Counted from the stretch's first letter, positions 24,824-36,849 are shown. The stretch: DNA of 64,000 nucleotides from Omphalotus guepiniiformis (GCA_028554645.1 JAQOOI010000022.1:1860001-1924000); one strand, 5' to 3'. The notes: generated by a model not told the origin, from the sequence alone. A program made the numbers and translations.

Positions 24824-25524
24824 ATGTATGCTGCCCCGTCGGCCCTTCACCTTCTCTACCTCTGCTTACATATGCCCACGTACCCCACAAAACTTGGCGC
24901 GAGCTGTAAACGTATCTTTATGCTATGCCATGCCTGTTCCTATGATCGATGCCACTTTTCCGAGGTGTTTATGTGTTTTTGTCAAGACGTCCTTGTCACC
25001 GGCTAAAAATTTCCAGCCTTCGACTTCGTTATTGATGTGCTTGCGTGATTTCTGCTCTCGAAGTTGAACTAGCTTGCGAAAAAACGTGTAAAACCTCGGA
25101 GTCCTGGAATTTATCTAGATTTCCGATGGTAACCAAGTTTTCCAACCCAGAATGTATACATTAGCTGATTAACACTCATTTGCGTCTACTGATACTTGAA
25201 AGCGGATGGATCCTATCTAGGCGCTTGCCCAGCAGTTGGCATATTTGCTTCTCCAGGGGAGAAATATCAGGCTCACCCGTGAATCTCAGGCGAATCTATC
25301 ACGACATGACCTATCTCCGGGGATCAAATCAGGATGTGGTATACTTTACGACTATGTATGTTGGAAGGACTGCCTCTGAAACGTACAGAGAGACTTGTCC
25401 ACGTTGTATTGCTGCTTTCAGTTAATAACTATCTCCTCATGAGGCACCGATTTTCACGAGTAATAATCAAAGCCGCGAGGGAGTTTGTCGACATTTTCGG
25501 GACTTCTAATGATGGCTAATACCC
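24824..25524. other. Intergenic region between eL13 and a transposon
   Basis: No supported gene. Short open frames lack family character. The first 100 to 200 bases are probably the eL13 3' UTR. The transposon target site duplication begins at 25525. Confidence 0.45.
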
Positions 25525-25533
25525 TCGTTCTTG
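25525..25533 (+). repeat. Target site duplication, left copy
   Basis: TCGTTCTTG immediately before the left terminal inverted repeat, identical to the copy at 27271-27279 just after the right one. Confidence 0.85.
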
Positions 25534-25575
25534 GGGGTCAGAGTCGATTGCTCTTATTCGATTAGCTCGGAGAAG
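25534..25575 (+). repeat. Left terminal inverted repeat
   Basis: Matches the reverse complement of 27228-27270. The inner 27 bases (CTCTTATTCGATTAGC and flanks, to GGAGAAG) are identical; differences and one length change lie in the outer part just after GGGGTC. Confidence 0.85.
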
Positions 25576-26429
25576 CACAGGAACATTCAAAGATACTTTC
25601 CGCACAGAAAATTATGTCACTGCTGGTGTTGCTCGGGCCCTGTCCGGCGAGAGGAGAAATAGAGAAAACATGCCTCTGGTAAACAACTGCATATATTGCT
25701 TCGTATAACGCTTGTAGTGTGACCGCCACTAGGTCAACATGTACCTTGACGACGCGGTGTCTTCGAGAATTGGCAAGGCTCAGCATCGCTGAACGGCCTA
25801 CCACTTTTCGCATTGTAGCAACTTTTTTCACACAAGTAGAGGGACAGGCAAGCGATACTTCTTCAAGGGTGTTTCCTCTGCATTGCTCGACATACCCTAA
25901 CCACCAATTTAAAGTTCCCCGTGTCTATTTTCTATCTAGCCTTTGATGCACCTGAATCTTGGCTTCAAGTTCCGTGTCACTTCAGGCTCAAAATGCTGAG
26001 GTCCTGGTTGTAGCTTAGGGATGGCCGAGGGATATTGCCGCCGTTTTCAGGCTGAGGTATTGTCTCGGTGATATCTTGCTTGATATGATCCCACCAGCTT
26101 GAAGTTTCCCGTTGACTTCTCAATCGATTAGAGGGTCACAAGTAGTATACATCACCACATGTACAGTATGTCAATGGATCAATTGAGCACACATAATACC
26201 TTGCCACCGCTTAAAGCCAACACTGATGAGTTTGTCACGGAGCACTGAAGAACATGGCACAGGTGAACAGCGAATGTTGTCATTTCTCTTGAATTCTGTT
26301 GACCCTAGGTCCGGAGTCAATGAATGAGCAAGTGCGACCAGCTCGATTACCGCTGAGCTGTGATATTGAGGCTGGATGAGGGTCAGCTTTTCATGGAAGC
26401 CAAATTCCTTCTGAGGTTCTACATCAGAA

Positions 26430-26539
26430 GTCAGAAATGAATACTTGTAAGTAACGAGTTTCAATGACTTGGACAATACACAGATGTGGGAATCAACTGA
26501 CAATACCTGTCAGAAATGAGTACTTGTAAGTAACGAGTT
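26430..26539 (+). repeat. 31-base direct repeat pair inside the transposon
   Basis: Copies at 26430-26460 and 26509-26539 share GTCAGAAATGA, then TACTTGTAAGTAACGAGTT, with one mismatch, separated by 48 bases. They could be subterminal-type internal repeats or a recent local duplication. Confidence 0.8.
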
Positions 26540-27227
26540 CAAAGTACTGTAGGAACTGTGATGGCTGTTATAACTTGAAGCTTCATTGTCCATTGGTCTG
26601 TAATGAATATTCTAAGTAATTGGTCTAGTCCAAATAATAAGACAAACATACCTCGACAATACTATACTTCCCTGATTCCCTGTCGAAAGTAGGTGTCGCC
26701 CACGGTGCATCAAACTGCTTCTTATGTTGCTCCAAGTCCACTACACTCAGTCATGTATCACTTTGTGATCGTCTTTAAGTTAGGGTAGCAAGAAGCTCCT
26801 GGCTTGTGGTTGCCGCAATCCATGCTGTGGATAGCTCACAAAGTCTTTGAAATCGCTGCCAGTACTTCTACTACTAGCCAGACTTCAGTCTTCAGCAACT
26901 CATAATCGCATACTGATTGAAATGTTTCAGATGTCCTCGGAGTTTCTTCATTCACTGCTATTCAAGATGGTTTCTTATTGAAACTTGAAACATCGGTATT
27001 GTCGATGGAATGGAGGAAGAAATTGTGCAGCGTATCATTGCTGTGGTCGTCGTAACACGAGGTACTCAGCGCTGCAGCCAGCCAGTGTGACAAAAAATAC
27101 CAGCTATTTTTCGTTGTAATTCTTTTAGTACATTGCCAAACACTACACAAGCATCGGCCATAGCCGGGGGTTGCACGTTGGTTCTCCGCTCGGTCCCTCC
27201 AACCTGTCTCTTCAGCGGCGCATCAAT

Positions 27228-27270
27228 CTTCTCCGAGCTAATCGAATAAGAGTAATCGAGTATGGACCCC
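27228..27270 (-). repeat. Right terminal inverted repeat
   Basis: Reverse complement of the left repeat, ending GGACCCC at the element boundary. Confidence 0.85.
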
Positions 27271-27279
27271 TCGTTCTTG
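27271..27279 (+). repeat. Target site duplication, right copy
   Basis: TCGTTCTTG directly after the right terminal inverted repeat, identical to 25525-25533. Confidence 0.85.
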
Positions 27280-28293
27280 CAAGTTTCGTAAGTGCTCTAG
27301 ACAGGGTCAGTCAGTATCTATGTAAGTATGCTTCCTGACTTTTTAACGTCGATAAAAGCAAGAACGAAGGCGTGTTAGATAGATATTATATCGTCTGTCT
27401 GTCTGCCAGTGTCTAGTTTTCCTTGAAGGGTTTGACTCCCCTCAGACTCCACTTCTTGCTTCCACCCAAGGTGTGATCGAGTGGCGTTTGAGGATAACCG
27501 ACTTCCAAAGTGCGCCTCCAAACTCGTGCCTTCTACCAGAACTCAGAATCATCTGCACGAACCTGGAGTATCGACGTCTTCCTGACCAAGTTCAGCCTCA
27601 GCACAGACAAACGTGCGTTCAAACTATTGCGAGAACTTGGACTTTGTTGCGAAGGATTCTGTAAATACATAGAAGACCAAATGCCAACTGAGCATGTAAC
27701 GTAGGTAAGCGGCTACAACACAACTAGGGAAAAAAGAAGACAAGTCAACAAGGCAACAAAGCTCCAAGAGGTAGATACCGTCCATTAGAAACAATCACTA
27801 GGGATTTGCGGGGGTACAGTAGTATCAGTGGCAGCTGCTGTACATGCAGCACGAGGTGAAGTGGAGTTGAGAAACGTATGACATACATTGACGAAAAAAA
27901 GGTAATCGAAGTTTTACAACAGGCCCAGTGGAGCACAAAAATGATAGACGAGAGGTGGGGTGGAGAGAGCAATTTCATCACTGGGAGCGCGAGTGTGACA
28001 AAAAGGTGAAGAGGGAAAGGATGGAAAGAGTCAATGTGATAAATAGTCAAAGGAGGGTGGCTTGGGCGGATTATACAGAAAAATTTAAAAACCCGAGGAA
28101 CAAGAGACAAGGACAGTCTCGAGAAATACAGATCATAGTAGATAGAGACAATGAGCATACATTTCCCCACTGGGCTCGCCTGAGGAACAGGAAAAATATT
28201 CGAGACACAACTCTGGATCATTTTAGTCAGTGCTTAGATAGAACAAGTGACCAAGTTCACGTACTGTTGATCATGAAGCCCTTATATCTACCT
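27280..28293. other. Intergenic region between transposon and PAL1
   Basis: About 1 kb with no gene I can support. A 64-codon plus-strand open frame at 27510-27704 has a protein-like ending (RAFKLLRELGLCCEGFCKY) and could be a small gene or last exon, but no start context or family match is visible. The right part is probably the PAL1 3' UTR. Confidence 0.4.
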
Positions 28294-29689
28294 TTAGGTC
28301 TTTCCTCTAACCACCCTTCCTACTTTCTTGATGATGCTTGTCTTTCGCCCAAGTCCATTGCCATTAGGAGACGAGTTGTAGTCAAAGTACCCGCTGTTAG
28401 ACGAAGTCTCCTTAGGAGTAGTGCTAGTCATCGGCGGGGCAGGAAGATCCTTTTCGGTGTTTGTAGCGCCGTTGGTAGGGGAAATAAAAATGAAGGGTTC
28501 AGAGAGTGCCGGTTCATTTGCCCTGGCAGTACCAAAGCGACCTAGGAACGAGTTGTTTGATTTGTGAGTAGGACGCTCACGAAACTCTTGGGCAGATACT
28601 GGAGGACTCGAACGTGGAGGGAAATTGGGAGAAGATGGGCTGTCCTCGTAGTCTGAGCCGACAGGTACATTGGGGGCGTCACGCATCTTCCGAATACGAT
28701 GCATGAGAGATTTGCTGCGTTTGGGAAGACCAGGAGAGCCAGGAGAAGTACCAATTACGGGCTGGTCAGTAGTAGGTGGGGTTGTGGGGTCAGGAACAAA
28801 GATCGGCTGAGGAGGCGGGATACCGCCGCGACGGGTTGGGCGAGATCTAGAATAGGAAGAATCTTCGAGATAGTCACGATACACTTCACGGGCATCCCGG
28901 CCGTCTTTAGTAGTACGCTTGGAAGATTTAGGAGTGCTAGAGTGCGAGTCCTTGCCGTTGTAAATGGAACTGGCAGGTGTGTCACCGCGCGCGCCACCTC
29001 CGGCAAAGAATTCCTCATATGGTTCCGGCTCATGAATCCCCCATGCCTCTGCTATAGCATCGACCTTCTTCTTTGGGGGATCGTAATGAGAGTCAGAAAA
29101 GCCTTGGTACGCATTCCCATTCGAAGAAGGGTAGGGGCTGTCTGAGGCAAATTGATTGGGACCAGCAGGGTCTTTAGACCAAGCCATCATGGGCGCCTTG
29201 TTGCGGTGCCGATTTCGAGAAGGTGCACAAGCATCGAAGGGACCATCGTGATGGAACACTGTGCAGATTAATGAAAAAAAAATATCAACATGAGATTGTG
29301 AATTGAGGCTGGAAAACAGGATGACACACTTGGACCAACGCCTGTGAAATCGAGCCGGTCGATGACATCGGCATGTTGAGAGCCTTTCTTCTTGCTCTTT
29401 GTGGCGGATCTTGGCTGCTTTTCAGGAGAAGAATCCTGAGACTGAGAACGAGGACCTAGGTGAGGAGCCTTTGGAGGCGGGGCACTGGAGGTATGATGTT
29501 CATCAAATTGAAAATGGAGAGACATTGGGAGACATACGGAGTAGCAGTATTACTTCTACCCATTCGTACGCCACGAACGGTAACTGTATCTCTGACTGCC
29601 TCTGAGAGGTCAGTCGTCTTTGAAGGCATTATTTGTGAATTTTTTGAAGTTGAAGATGGTGGATCAGAGAAAGGATTGCTTCCCGACAT
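28294..29689 (-). CDS. PAL1: Pal1 family cell morphology protein
   Basis: The Pal1 hallmark VFHHDGPFDACAPSRNRHR opens the last large exon, followed by KAPMMAW and a disordered Ser/Pro-rich region, with AIAEAWGIHEPEPYEEFF and a basic C-terminus (KKVGRVVRGKT). Upstream exons give MSGSNPFSDPPSSTSKNS, an intron from about 29540 to 29489, and then SQHADVIDRLDFTGVGPS. I chose the ATG at 29689 because Pal1 proteins start MSG-NPF; an in-frame ATG at 29722 is possible. Pal1 proteins sit at the growing cortex and take part in polarity and early endocytosis. The divergent promoter with the desaturase is only 74 bases. Confidence 0.9.
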
Positions 29690-29763
29690 GGTTCGTTCCT
29701 CGTAACCGTACTGCCCCGTCACATGTCACATCCCCACGGCCCGAGTCACTCATGTAACATCAC

Positions 29764-31587
29764 ATGACCCTCATGGCTCTCTTCACTCGCGACGAGCTCA
29801 GTCGTCGTATTCTCGATGGCGAACATATCATTATTTATGACAGACACGTCCTTAGGGTGCCAAACTTCTGGCTAGATGCTCACCCAGGCGGCTCCTTGGC
29901 TCTTCTTCATTTTGTAGGCAGAGACGCGTCCGCCGAAATTGACGCATATCACAGCGACCAGGTCCTTGTTATCGTCAGGAAGTATGCCATTGGTACCCTT
30001 GCTGAATCTGGCCCTTGGTGCCCTCTTCTTCCTCCGATTATGGCTGGCTGGTCTCGCAAGGACGAGAACTGGTTTCATGAAGCTGCAACTTGGAACGTTG
30101 ATTCAAGTCAAGTTTTTCTCGTCTCTCGTGAATCACCTGCGCTATCCAAGTCAGCACCTACACTGGAAACCATCACCCCTCCGCCTTCGACTCTCTCTCT
30201 TGATGTCCAATCTCAGCACGCTGCTGCGTACAAGGCTCTCCACAAACGCGTTACTGATGCCGGTCTGTACAATACCCGTTACCTTACTAGTTATGGGCCA
30301 GAGTTTGTTCGCTACGTGTCTCTCGGTCTTCTTTCGGCGTATGCATTTCAGAAAAGCTGGTTTATTACTAGTGCCTTCTCCCTAGGCCTCCTGTGGCATC
30401 AGCTCATGTTCTTTGCCCATGACCTCGGACATATGGGTGTCACGCATAACTGGGCCCTTGATAGGTTGATATCCATCACTGTGGCAAACTTCATCGGTGG
30501 CCTCAGTATTGGCTGGTGGGTTGATGTAAGTCGTACCACTTTGAATTTGTAATGTACCATTACTTATTCAAAGTCTAGAATCATAACATACATCACCGTA
30601 CGTTACTCACTCTCTCGTGTTACGCCGCTGACCTGACTTGTAGTGGTTACCAACCATCCATCACAGTAGGTGATCATAGCTTCACACTTGGGCTATGTTG
30701 ACACGGTATACGCAGTGACCCGGATATTGAACATTTGCCCTTCTTCGCGATCTCCCCAAAATTCTTCACTAATCTGTATTCCTCTTACTACAAGCGCGTT
30801 ATGCCGTTTGATGCGGCATCGCGTCTGTTTGTTTCTCTCCAGCACAAGTTGTTCTACCTCGTCATGCTCTTCGCCCGATTTAACCTCTACCGTCTCTCCT
30901 ATGTCCATCTTTTTTACAAAGCTTTTGACACCAAGCGTTCAAAAGGTGGGCATTGGGCTTGGGCTCTCGAACTAGTTGGCGTGGTTTTCTTCTGGTGGTG
31001 GTTTGCCGGTATCGTCTTGAGAGGATGCGGTTCCTGGCAGATGGCAATGGCATACATGATTGTCAGCCACATAACTACCAGTCCCTTGCACGTACAGGTA
31101 TTGACTTTCGGACCAAATGTTTAACGGAATGCTTATGTGACAATAGATTGTTCTCTCACATTTCTCCATGTCAACAGTGGACTTTGGTCCTGCCGAGTCC
31201 TTCCCTGACAGACAGATGCGCACTACAACCGATGTCGTCTGCCCAGAGCAATGGGGATTCATACACGGCGGCCTGCATTTGCAGGTTACCCACCACCTTT
31301 TCCCCCGTCTTCCAAGGCACAATCTGAAGCAAGCAAGCCTCTTGGTGAAGCAGTTCGCCAAAGAAGAAGGCCTCACATATGCAGAGTTTGGGTTCGTCGC
31401 CGGCAATAAGGAGGTTGTCGGTGTGCTACGAGAGGTTGCTGGTCTTGTCAGTACGCTGGGCGAACAGGTGAAATTGGTGGCGAATGTGGCGAATGTAGAA
31501 GCTAAGGAGGCCGTCATCAAGAAAATTGCTCAGAAGGAAATTGCTCTACATGATAACGGCAACGGGATTACATATCAAACAAATTAG
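29764..31587 (+). CDS. Cytochrome b5-fused delta-8 sphingolipid desaturase
   Basis: The N-terminal cytochrome b5 domain has the haem motif AHPGGSLALLHFVGRDAS. The membrane desaturase domain has three histidine boxes: HDLGH (in FFAHDLGHMGVTHN), NHNIHH, and QVTHHLFP. The second box and its surroundings are spread over two tiny exons (19 bases at about 30580-30598 and 22 bases at about 30645-30666), giving NHNIHHLVTNHPSHDPDIEH after splicing. This box pattern and the Gln in box three fit front-end desaturases that act on the long-chain base of glucosylceramide in the ER. The C-terminus ends ALHDNGNGITYQTN. The start may instead be the ATG nine bases downstream. Confidence 0.9.
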
Positions 31588-31663
31588 TTGTAGGTTGAAA
31601 ACCTCTGCATACACAAATCTAAATAGATCTACATTGGAGAAAAGTTCCTCTTGCTTCTATAAT

Positions 31664-33412
31664 TCAAGCGACCTGCGTTCTTACATTGACCCTATTTACC
31701 TTCAAAGATTGCTTGACTTCCCCGATTCCAACTTCGCCACGATGGAAGATGCCTGCAGCTAAGGCAGCTTCGACGCCGGTCTCTTGAAAAACCTCCAGAA
31801 AATGTTCTTTTTTACCAGCACCACTGCTCGCAACAACAGGTATCTTCACACATCTTTTAATAAATCGTACGAGATCAAGGTCAAAGCCCAGCCCAGTCCC
31901 ATCGCGATCGATGCTGTTCACTAAGATCTCGCCTGCACCCAAGGCTTCCACCCCTCGCGCAAGTTGACAAACGGACAACGGCCGGGTCTCCCTTCCCCCT
32001 GACACAGTGCATGTGTACCACCAAGTTTTACCTCTTTCGGATTCAATAGCAGAATCCTGCTTACCGTGTACAAGCTCATCTCTGCACGGTCCATCATAAG
32101 ACGCTGCGTCTACATAAACTCTCTTGGGATCTATCGAGACCACGACAGCTTGTCTACCATATGAGTGCGCAATCATCTCGATTGAACTTGATCCGTCGCC
32201 TGTTTTGCTACCACTTCTCAGAAGCTTCTCGACAGCATATACGGCATCTGAGCCCAAGCTGACTTTGTCCGCACCGGCTCGAAAATACTCTGAAGCAACT
32301 TCAAGGGCCGTGTGTTTCGTCCCGTCGGGATCGACAGTATCCTTTATTCCGCCTCCGATGGTAAGGGGAACGAAAACACTCTCTGCAGCGGCACGAACGA
32401 CTGCAAGCATAGGCTGATCTTGTAGAGGCGAGTGGCGAAAGGACGTAATGTTTAAAAGACAAAGCTCGTCTGCTCCGGACGTGTAGTATGTTGAGGCGAG
32501 AGTGACAGGTTTGCCGAGATTGCGTACGGCTCCAGCAGTCTCAACTTGCGTGGAGCCGGATGCGGCTGAGATCCTCTCGCGCACGTCATATTGGTCGCCT
32601 TTCGTGACGACGAGATCACCCTCATCATTGGCTCGTACATCCATGCATGCGATTATGCGTTTTGTAAGGCAGTCTTGAGGTTTGGCGGAGATTGTGAGCG
32701 GTAGTCCGGGTTCCGACAAAGCTAAGGATCGCTCCGATTCCGGTGTACGCAACCAGCTATCTAGTAGAGCGAGGCCTGCTGCGCCAGACTTTTCGGGATG
32801 GAATTGAGTTCCAAACACATTTTTATTGCGCACAGAAGAGATAAATATCTCTTGTCCGTACTGAGTCGTGGTATATACCCATCTCGCCGCGTCAGGATTC
32901 ATCGTCGGGGAGTACTTTGCGCAGTAGGAATGCACGAAGTAGTAGTATGCTGGCTCGACATCGGTCGTGTGCACAAGATCGGCTGAATTCCAGCCCATGT
33001 GAGGGACTGCTTTTCCTGTGTCATCCAACTTCTCGATTTGGGACGGGATGATACCTAGACCTTTGAAACCGGGGGATTCTGTAGATGACTCGAAGAGCAT
33101 CTGCATGCCTATACATATTCCAAAGTAAGGTTTTCCGGAGAGGATATACTCTTTGAGGGGCTGCAGAAGACCCTTCTTCCTGAGATTCTCGACAGCAGTT
33201 TCAAAGGCACCGACACCGGGAAAGACAAGACTCTATGAATGAATAGGTCGGCAATTGTGGTCAATTACGTTCAGGTTGGTTGTTGAACTGACTGTAGCCT
33301 TGTGAAAATCATCGGGCGACGAGATCCATGTGAAGGAATAGCCTAGCTTTTTGAGAGAGTTTGCAAGGCTCTGGACGTTTCCAGCTCCATAATCGAGAAG
33401 GTATAGACCCAT
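31664..33412 (-). CDS. HIS7: Imidazole glycerol phosphate synthase HisHF (HIS7)
   Basis: Bifunctional histidine biosynthesis enzyme: a glutaminase domain feeds ammonia to a cyclase making IGP and AICAR. Exon 1 gives MGLYLLDYGAGNVQSLANSL. An intron at about 33294-33233 is followed by SLVFPGVGAFETAV. The glutaminase triad is visible: Cys in KPYFGICIGMQ, and His and Glu in FGTQFHPEKSG. The HisF barrel has RIIACMDVRANDEG, FVPLTIGGGIKD, AGADKVSLGSDA and ILVNSIDRDGTG with both catalytic Asp. It ends VKQSLKVNRVNVRTQVA. Length is normal for the fungal fusion. It is head to head with phosphoglycerate dehydrogenase, 186 bases apart. Confidence 0.95.
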
Positions 33413-33598
33413 TGAAAGTATTGGAAAGAAAATGTACTGTAGTCTGACTCTGTGTAAGTCGAGTCAGGACCGGCTGCTCGGGCCGGCAGAAAAATTTGGA
33501 GGATTTCAATACCGGAGTACTATACATTGCATCTCATCTCCGTCCTGATCTCTCTCTTACATACATACTTATAAGAAGTTCCATTCTTTTTCTTCACG

Positions 33599-35064
33599 AT
33601 GCTGATGTCTTCTCCAATCGCTATTCCTGCTCCCGCTAGAGCTGTCGCTGCTTCAGTCTCTCCCACTTCTACCTCTATTCACGACAGGTTTGCCAGTGTC
33701 CGACGTCAAGAGACGTTAGATGCTGCGGTTAGGCCTCCAAAAGTACTTCGCCCCGTCGACAACGAGGGACTCAGGCTGCTGATTCTTGAAAACATCAGCC
33801 AGGAAGCTGTCAATGCCTTCAAAACACAGGGCTTTCACGTTGATCACCACACAAAAGCCATGTCTGAAGGCGAGCTCGTTGAAAAGATCGGCTCGTATCA
33901 TGGTATCGGTATTCGCAGCAAAACGAGGATCACGGCAAAGGTCCTAAAAGCTGCATCTAAGGTATGTGGGCCAATAAGATCTGGACAACTCTCTTGCTGA
34001 TTTACCATGGTCCTTCGACGTAGCTGCTCGTCATAGGCTGTTTTTGTATTGGTACCAATCAGGTCGATCTGGAAGCAGCCGCACATGCTGGAATTCCGGT
34101 ATTCAACTCCCCATTCTCTAATTCCCGTTCTGTTGCGGAACTAGTTATGTCCGAATTGGTCATTCTTTCCCGTCAGCTCTTTGAGCGCTCCTATGAGATG
34201 CGTCAAGGACTCTGGAATAAACAATCTAAGGGTTGCTGGGAGATCAGGGGAAAGACCCTTGGTATCGTCGGCTATGGTCACATCGGTTCCCAACTTTCAG
34301 TGCTAGCAGAGTCGTTCGGCATGCGCGTCATCTTTCACGATGTTATCCCCCTCATGCCGTTGGGTACTGCTCGACAAGTTGTCTCATTGGAAGGTCTGCT
34401 GTCAGAGGCCGATTTCGTTACGCTGCATGTTCCCGAACTTCCCGAGACGATTAACATGATTTCCCGCGAGCAACTCGCTCTGATGAAGAAGGGGGCCTAT
34501 CTCATTAATAACGCTCGCGGAAAGGTCGTTGATATTCCCGCTCTCATTGAAGCATTGAAATCGGGCCATGTCGCCGGGGCCGCGCTCGATGTCTTCCCTA
34601 CTGAGCCAGGTGCGAACGGAGCGCCTTTCGATGACCAGGTCAACTCCTGGGCTAGCACCCTACGTGGACTAAAGAATGTCATTCTTACCCCCCATATCGG
34701 TGGTTCTACCGAGGAAGCTCAGCGTATGATAGGCCAGGAGGTGTCTCAGGCTCTTTCGCGTTACCTGGGGTACGGTTCTACTGTTGGAGCCGTCAACTTC
34801 CCTGAAGTGGATCTGCGTGCTATCACCGCCGAAGATGGTGATAATGTCCGAGTTTGCTATGTGCACAAGAACCAACCTGGTGTACTCAGGTTGGTCAACG
34901 AGGCCTTCGCGTCTTACAATGTCGAGAAGCAATACTCTGATTCGAAAGGAGACATTGCATATCTTATGGCAGATATTGCCAATGTCAGCCATGCAGACGT
35001 CAACCGTCTGCAAGACTCGATTCGGAGAACTGACACCAATATTTTAACTCGGTTCCTAGCCTAG
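33599..35064 (+). CDS. SER33: D-3-phosphoglycerate dehydrogenase
   Basis: First enzyme of serine synthesis, oxidising 3-phosphoglycerate with NAD. Two exons with one intron (about 33962-34021); splicing gives KAASKLLVIGCFCIGTNQVD. The NAD-binding fold shows LGIVGYGHIGSQL. The catalytic Arg lies in INNARGKVVD, Glu in DVFPTEPGA and His in LTPHIGGSTEEA. A C-terminal ACT-type regulatory domain (VCYVHKNQPGVLRLVNEAF) suggests feedback by serine. The N-terminal extension of about 60 residues (MLMSSPIAIPAPARAVAAS) is typical of fungal enzymes. A second ATG two codons in is equally likely as start. Confidence 0.94.
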
Positions 35065-35311
35065 ACTGCACATACATATGTGCAGCAAAAGACCACTCAA
35101 CGAAGGTCACTCAAAAAGTTCACAGCAGTGTACAGTATTGCCAACCCATTCAACTGGACTCCCAAGTATAATACCACATAGTAGCCAGCAGATCATGGCT
35201 TGTATTAAGTAAATTACAATGTTGTATCACATTTCATTCACGAACATTGTGCCACAGAGGGGAAGACTGGAAATCCGAGTACTATATAATGAGTGATGGC
35301 CGTCACTGAGA

Positions 35312-36612
35312 TCATATTTCCTCTTCTGGGTCACCAATACCGCTTGGAAGGATGGCAAAGTGGGTCTCCATTTCCGGGAGACAAGGTGAATCGTAGATCT
35401 TACATGACCTGGTATTTCCTCGGGACTTCTTTAGTTGAAGTCTATAAGCTGCTGTGAGGGAGGAAACTTATTGTAGAAGCGTAAACAAATACCGAGTTGT
35501 CGATGCATGAGCCATGATATTCCCTCCGATAGGCTTCTTCTCGTTGCCTGCATAAGGACCGGCTGCTGCGTCTGGGCTGGACATGACTTGGTTCGTAACA
35601 ACGACAGCGATGCCAAACTATCAATGTTTCGATAAGTGAGATAACAGATCGTATTGCGGCGATTACAGACCTCGTCAGCGAGACGCTGCAGTGTGCGCAA
35701 AAACTTCCCAAGATGATTTTGTCTGGAAGATAGCTCTCCTCGTCCACTGAAATCCGTCCTGTACAAAGCAGTACATGAATCAACAATGAGAAGACAGAAT
35801 CTGCATACGAATCCGATTAGCAGATGCAGCAGGCTAGACGCGCATATTCATGGACTCACCTCGACTCCGACATCAAAGCACTGGCACTTGTCAGTAACGA
35901 ATTCTGATGATCGGCGTTATATGCTCTCGCATACGCCACATTGTCCAGTACCTCTTCTCCATTGAGCCCATATCGTTCTGCCACCGCCAACAGACGGACA
36001 GGACGGAATGTACCCTCTGTATCGATATACAAGCACTTCCCTTCGCCACCACCCATACTGACAGGAAGTTGACATGTCACTGCCAGTGTATGGCATATCT
36101 GAGATTTCCCAGTACGAAATTCGCCGAAAAGTTCAGTTATGGCCCCAGTCTCGATACCGCCTGTACACCATACTCAGTCAGGAAGATTACGACCGAGAAA
36201 GCGAGCCAGGATAGTACCACCAAGAAGGGCATCAAGCTGCTTGGACCCTGTAGTTATGTGGACGAGCTCGGAACGACGCGCGTGGACCTCAGTAGCGCTT
36301 TGGAAACCGAGAGGCACGATTTTTTGTGCTAAATGCGATACGTCATTGAATGAGGCGCAATCTACGTATTGATAGCGCACCTTCAGCCAAGATCTTGTCT
36401 GCCTTCTGCTCAGAGATACCCTTGATGGTGACAAGGTGTTTCTTGGGCGTAAATGCAACTGATTCAACGGTGTTAAGGCCGGCTTCCGAGAGCTTCTTGA
36501 TGTCATTAGGATGAATTCCAGCTTCTTGCAGCTTGTTGACCAGCATAGGCCCTGCAAGCTGATAGTCTTCCTCTGCTCCCTGGTTTTGCGATTCTTGGGG
36601 GGCTTGAGACAT
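35312..36612 (-). CDS. RAD51: DNA recombinase Rad51
   Basis: Strand-exchange protein of homologous recombination. The start [18 protein letters not shown] leads into the helix-hairpin-helix N-domain ([33 protein letters not shown]). Then come [36 protein letters not shown] (Walker A), [39 protein letters not shown] (Walker B) and [20 protein letters not shown]. The last intron splits an Arg codon in HASTTR and joins to [19 protein letters not shown], ending [10 protein letters not shown]. All core motifs are intact. The upstream 240 bases, shared with an F-box gene, have ACGCGT and CACGTG boxes. Confidence 0.96.
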
Positions 36613-36667
36613 GGTGGGATGGATGGATGAGTGAGTAAATTGAAAGGGTGAGGAGGACGACGAGAGG

Positions 36668-36700
36668 ACGCGTGCGCCGTGCAAGCGTGAAGGTCACGTG
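36668..36700. promoter_or_regulatory. ACGCGT and TCACGTG boxes upstream of RAD51
   Basis: ACGCGT at 36668-36673 and CACGTG at 36695-36700 lie 56 to 88 bases before the RAD51 ATG. The first fits MBF-type G1/S control, known for RAD51 in yeasts; the second fits a Cbf1-type E-box. Motif-only evidence. Confidence 0.4.
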
Positions 36701-36849
36701 TGCGTTCCACACCATTGGCCAAATAGATGCAAAGGAGCAAACCCCTCCTTCCTCTGGATCTCATTGTAAGTGTCGACGTGTATACGGTGTGTATCAGCAT
36801 ATGTCAGTTCATATTTCTTCCATTTCATTGACTCGTGCTAAAACAGATC

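Larger units (their letters stand above)
25534..27270. mobile_element. Non-autonomous TIR DNA transposon, 1.74 kb (Mutator-like candidate)
   Basis: The ends are terminal inverted repeats: left 25534-25575 starts GGGGTCAGAG and ends GCTCGGAGAAG; the reverse complement of 27228-27270 starts GGGGTCCATAC and ends the same way, with about 36 of 42 positions shared. A perfect 9-base duplication flanks them. Long TIRs with a 9-base duplication point to Mutator-like elements; hAT (8 bases) is the alternative. No transposase motif or long open frame was found inside. On the minus strand around 26650-26740 a short stretch looks exon-like (reads KKQFDAPWATPTFDRESGKY followed by a GTATGT donor), so a captured host gene fragment is possible but unproven. 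Confidence 0.82.

Noticed and set aside
26171..26503. Minus-strand open frame inside the transposon as transposase
   Set aside because: No DDE, zinc-finger or RNase H-like pattern; composition resembles non-coding sequence with a duplicated 31-base stretch.
27424..27470. B-box-like GGGTTTGACTCCC as a tRNA gene
   Set aside because: No matching A box at the right distance and no acceptor stem could be folded.
27928..28545. Plus-strand 205-codon open frame
   Set aside because: Its 3' half is antisense to PAL1 and its 5' half is charged low-complexity sequence without splice or family support.
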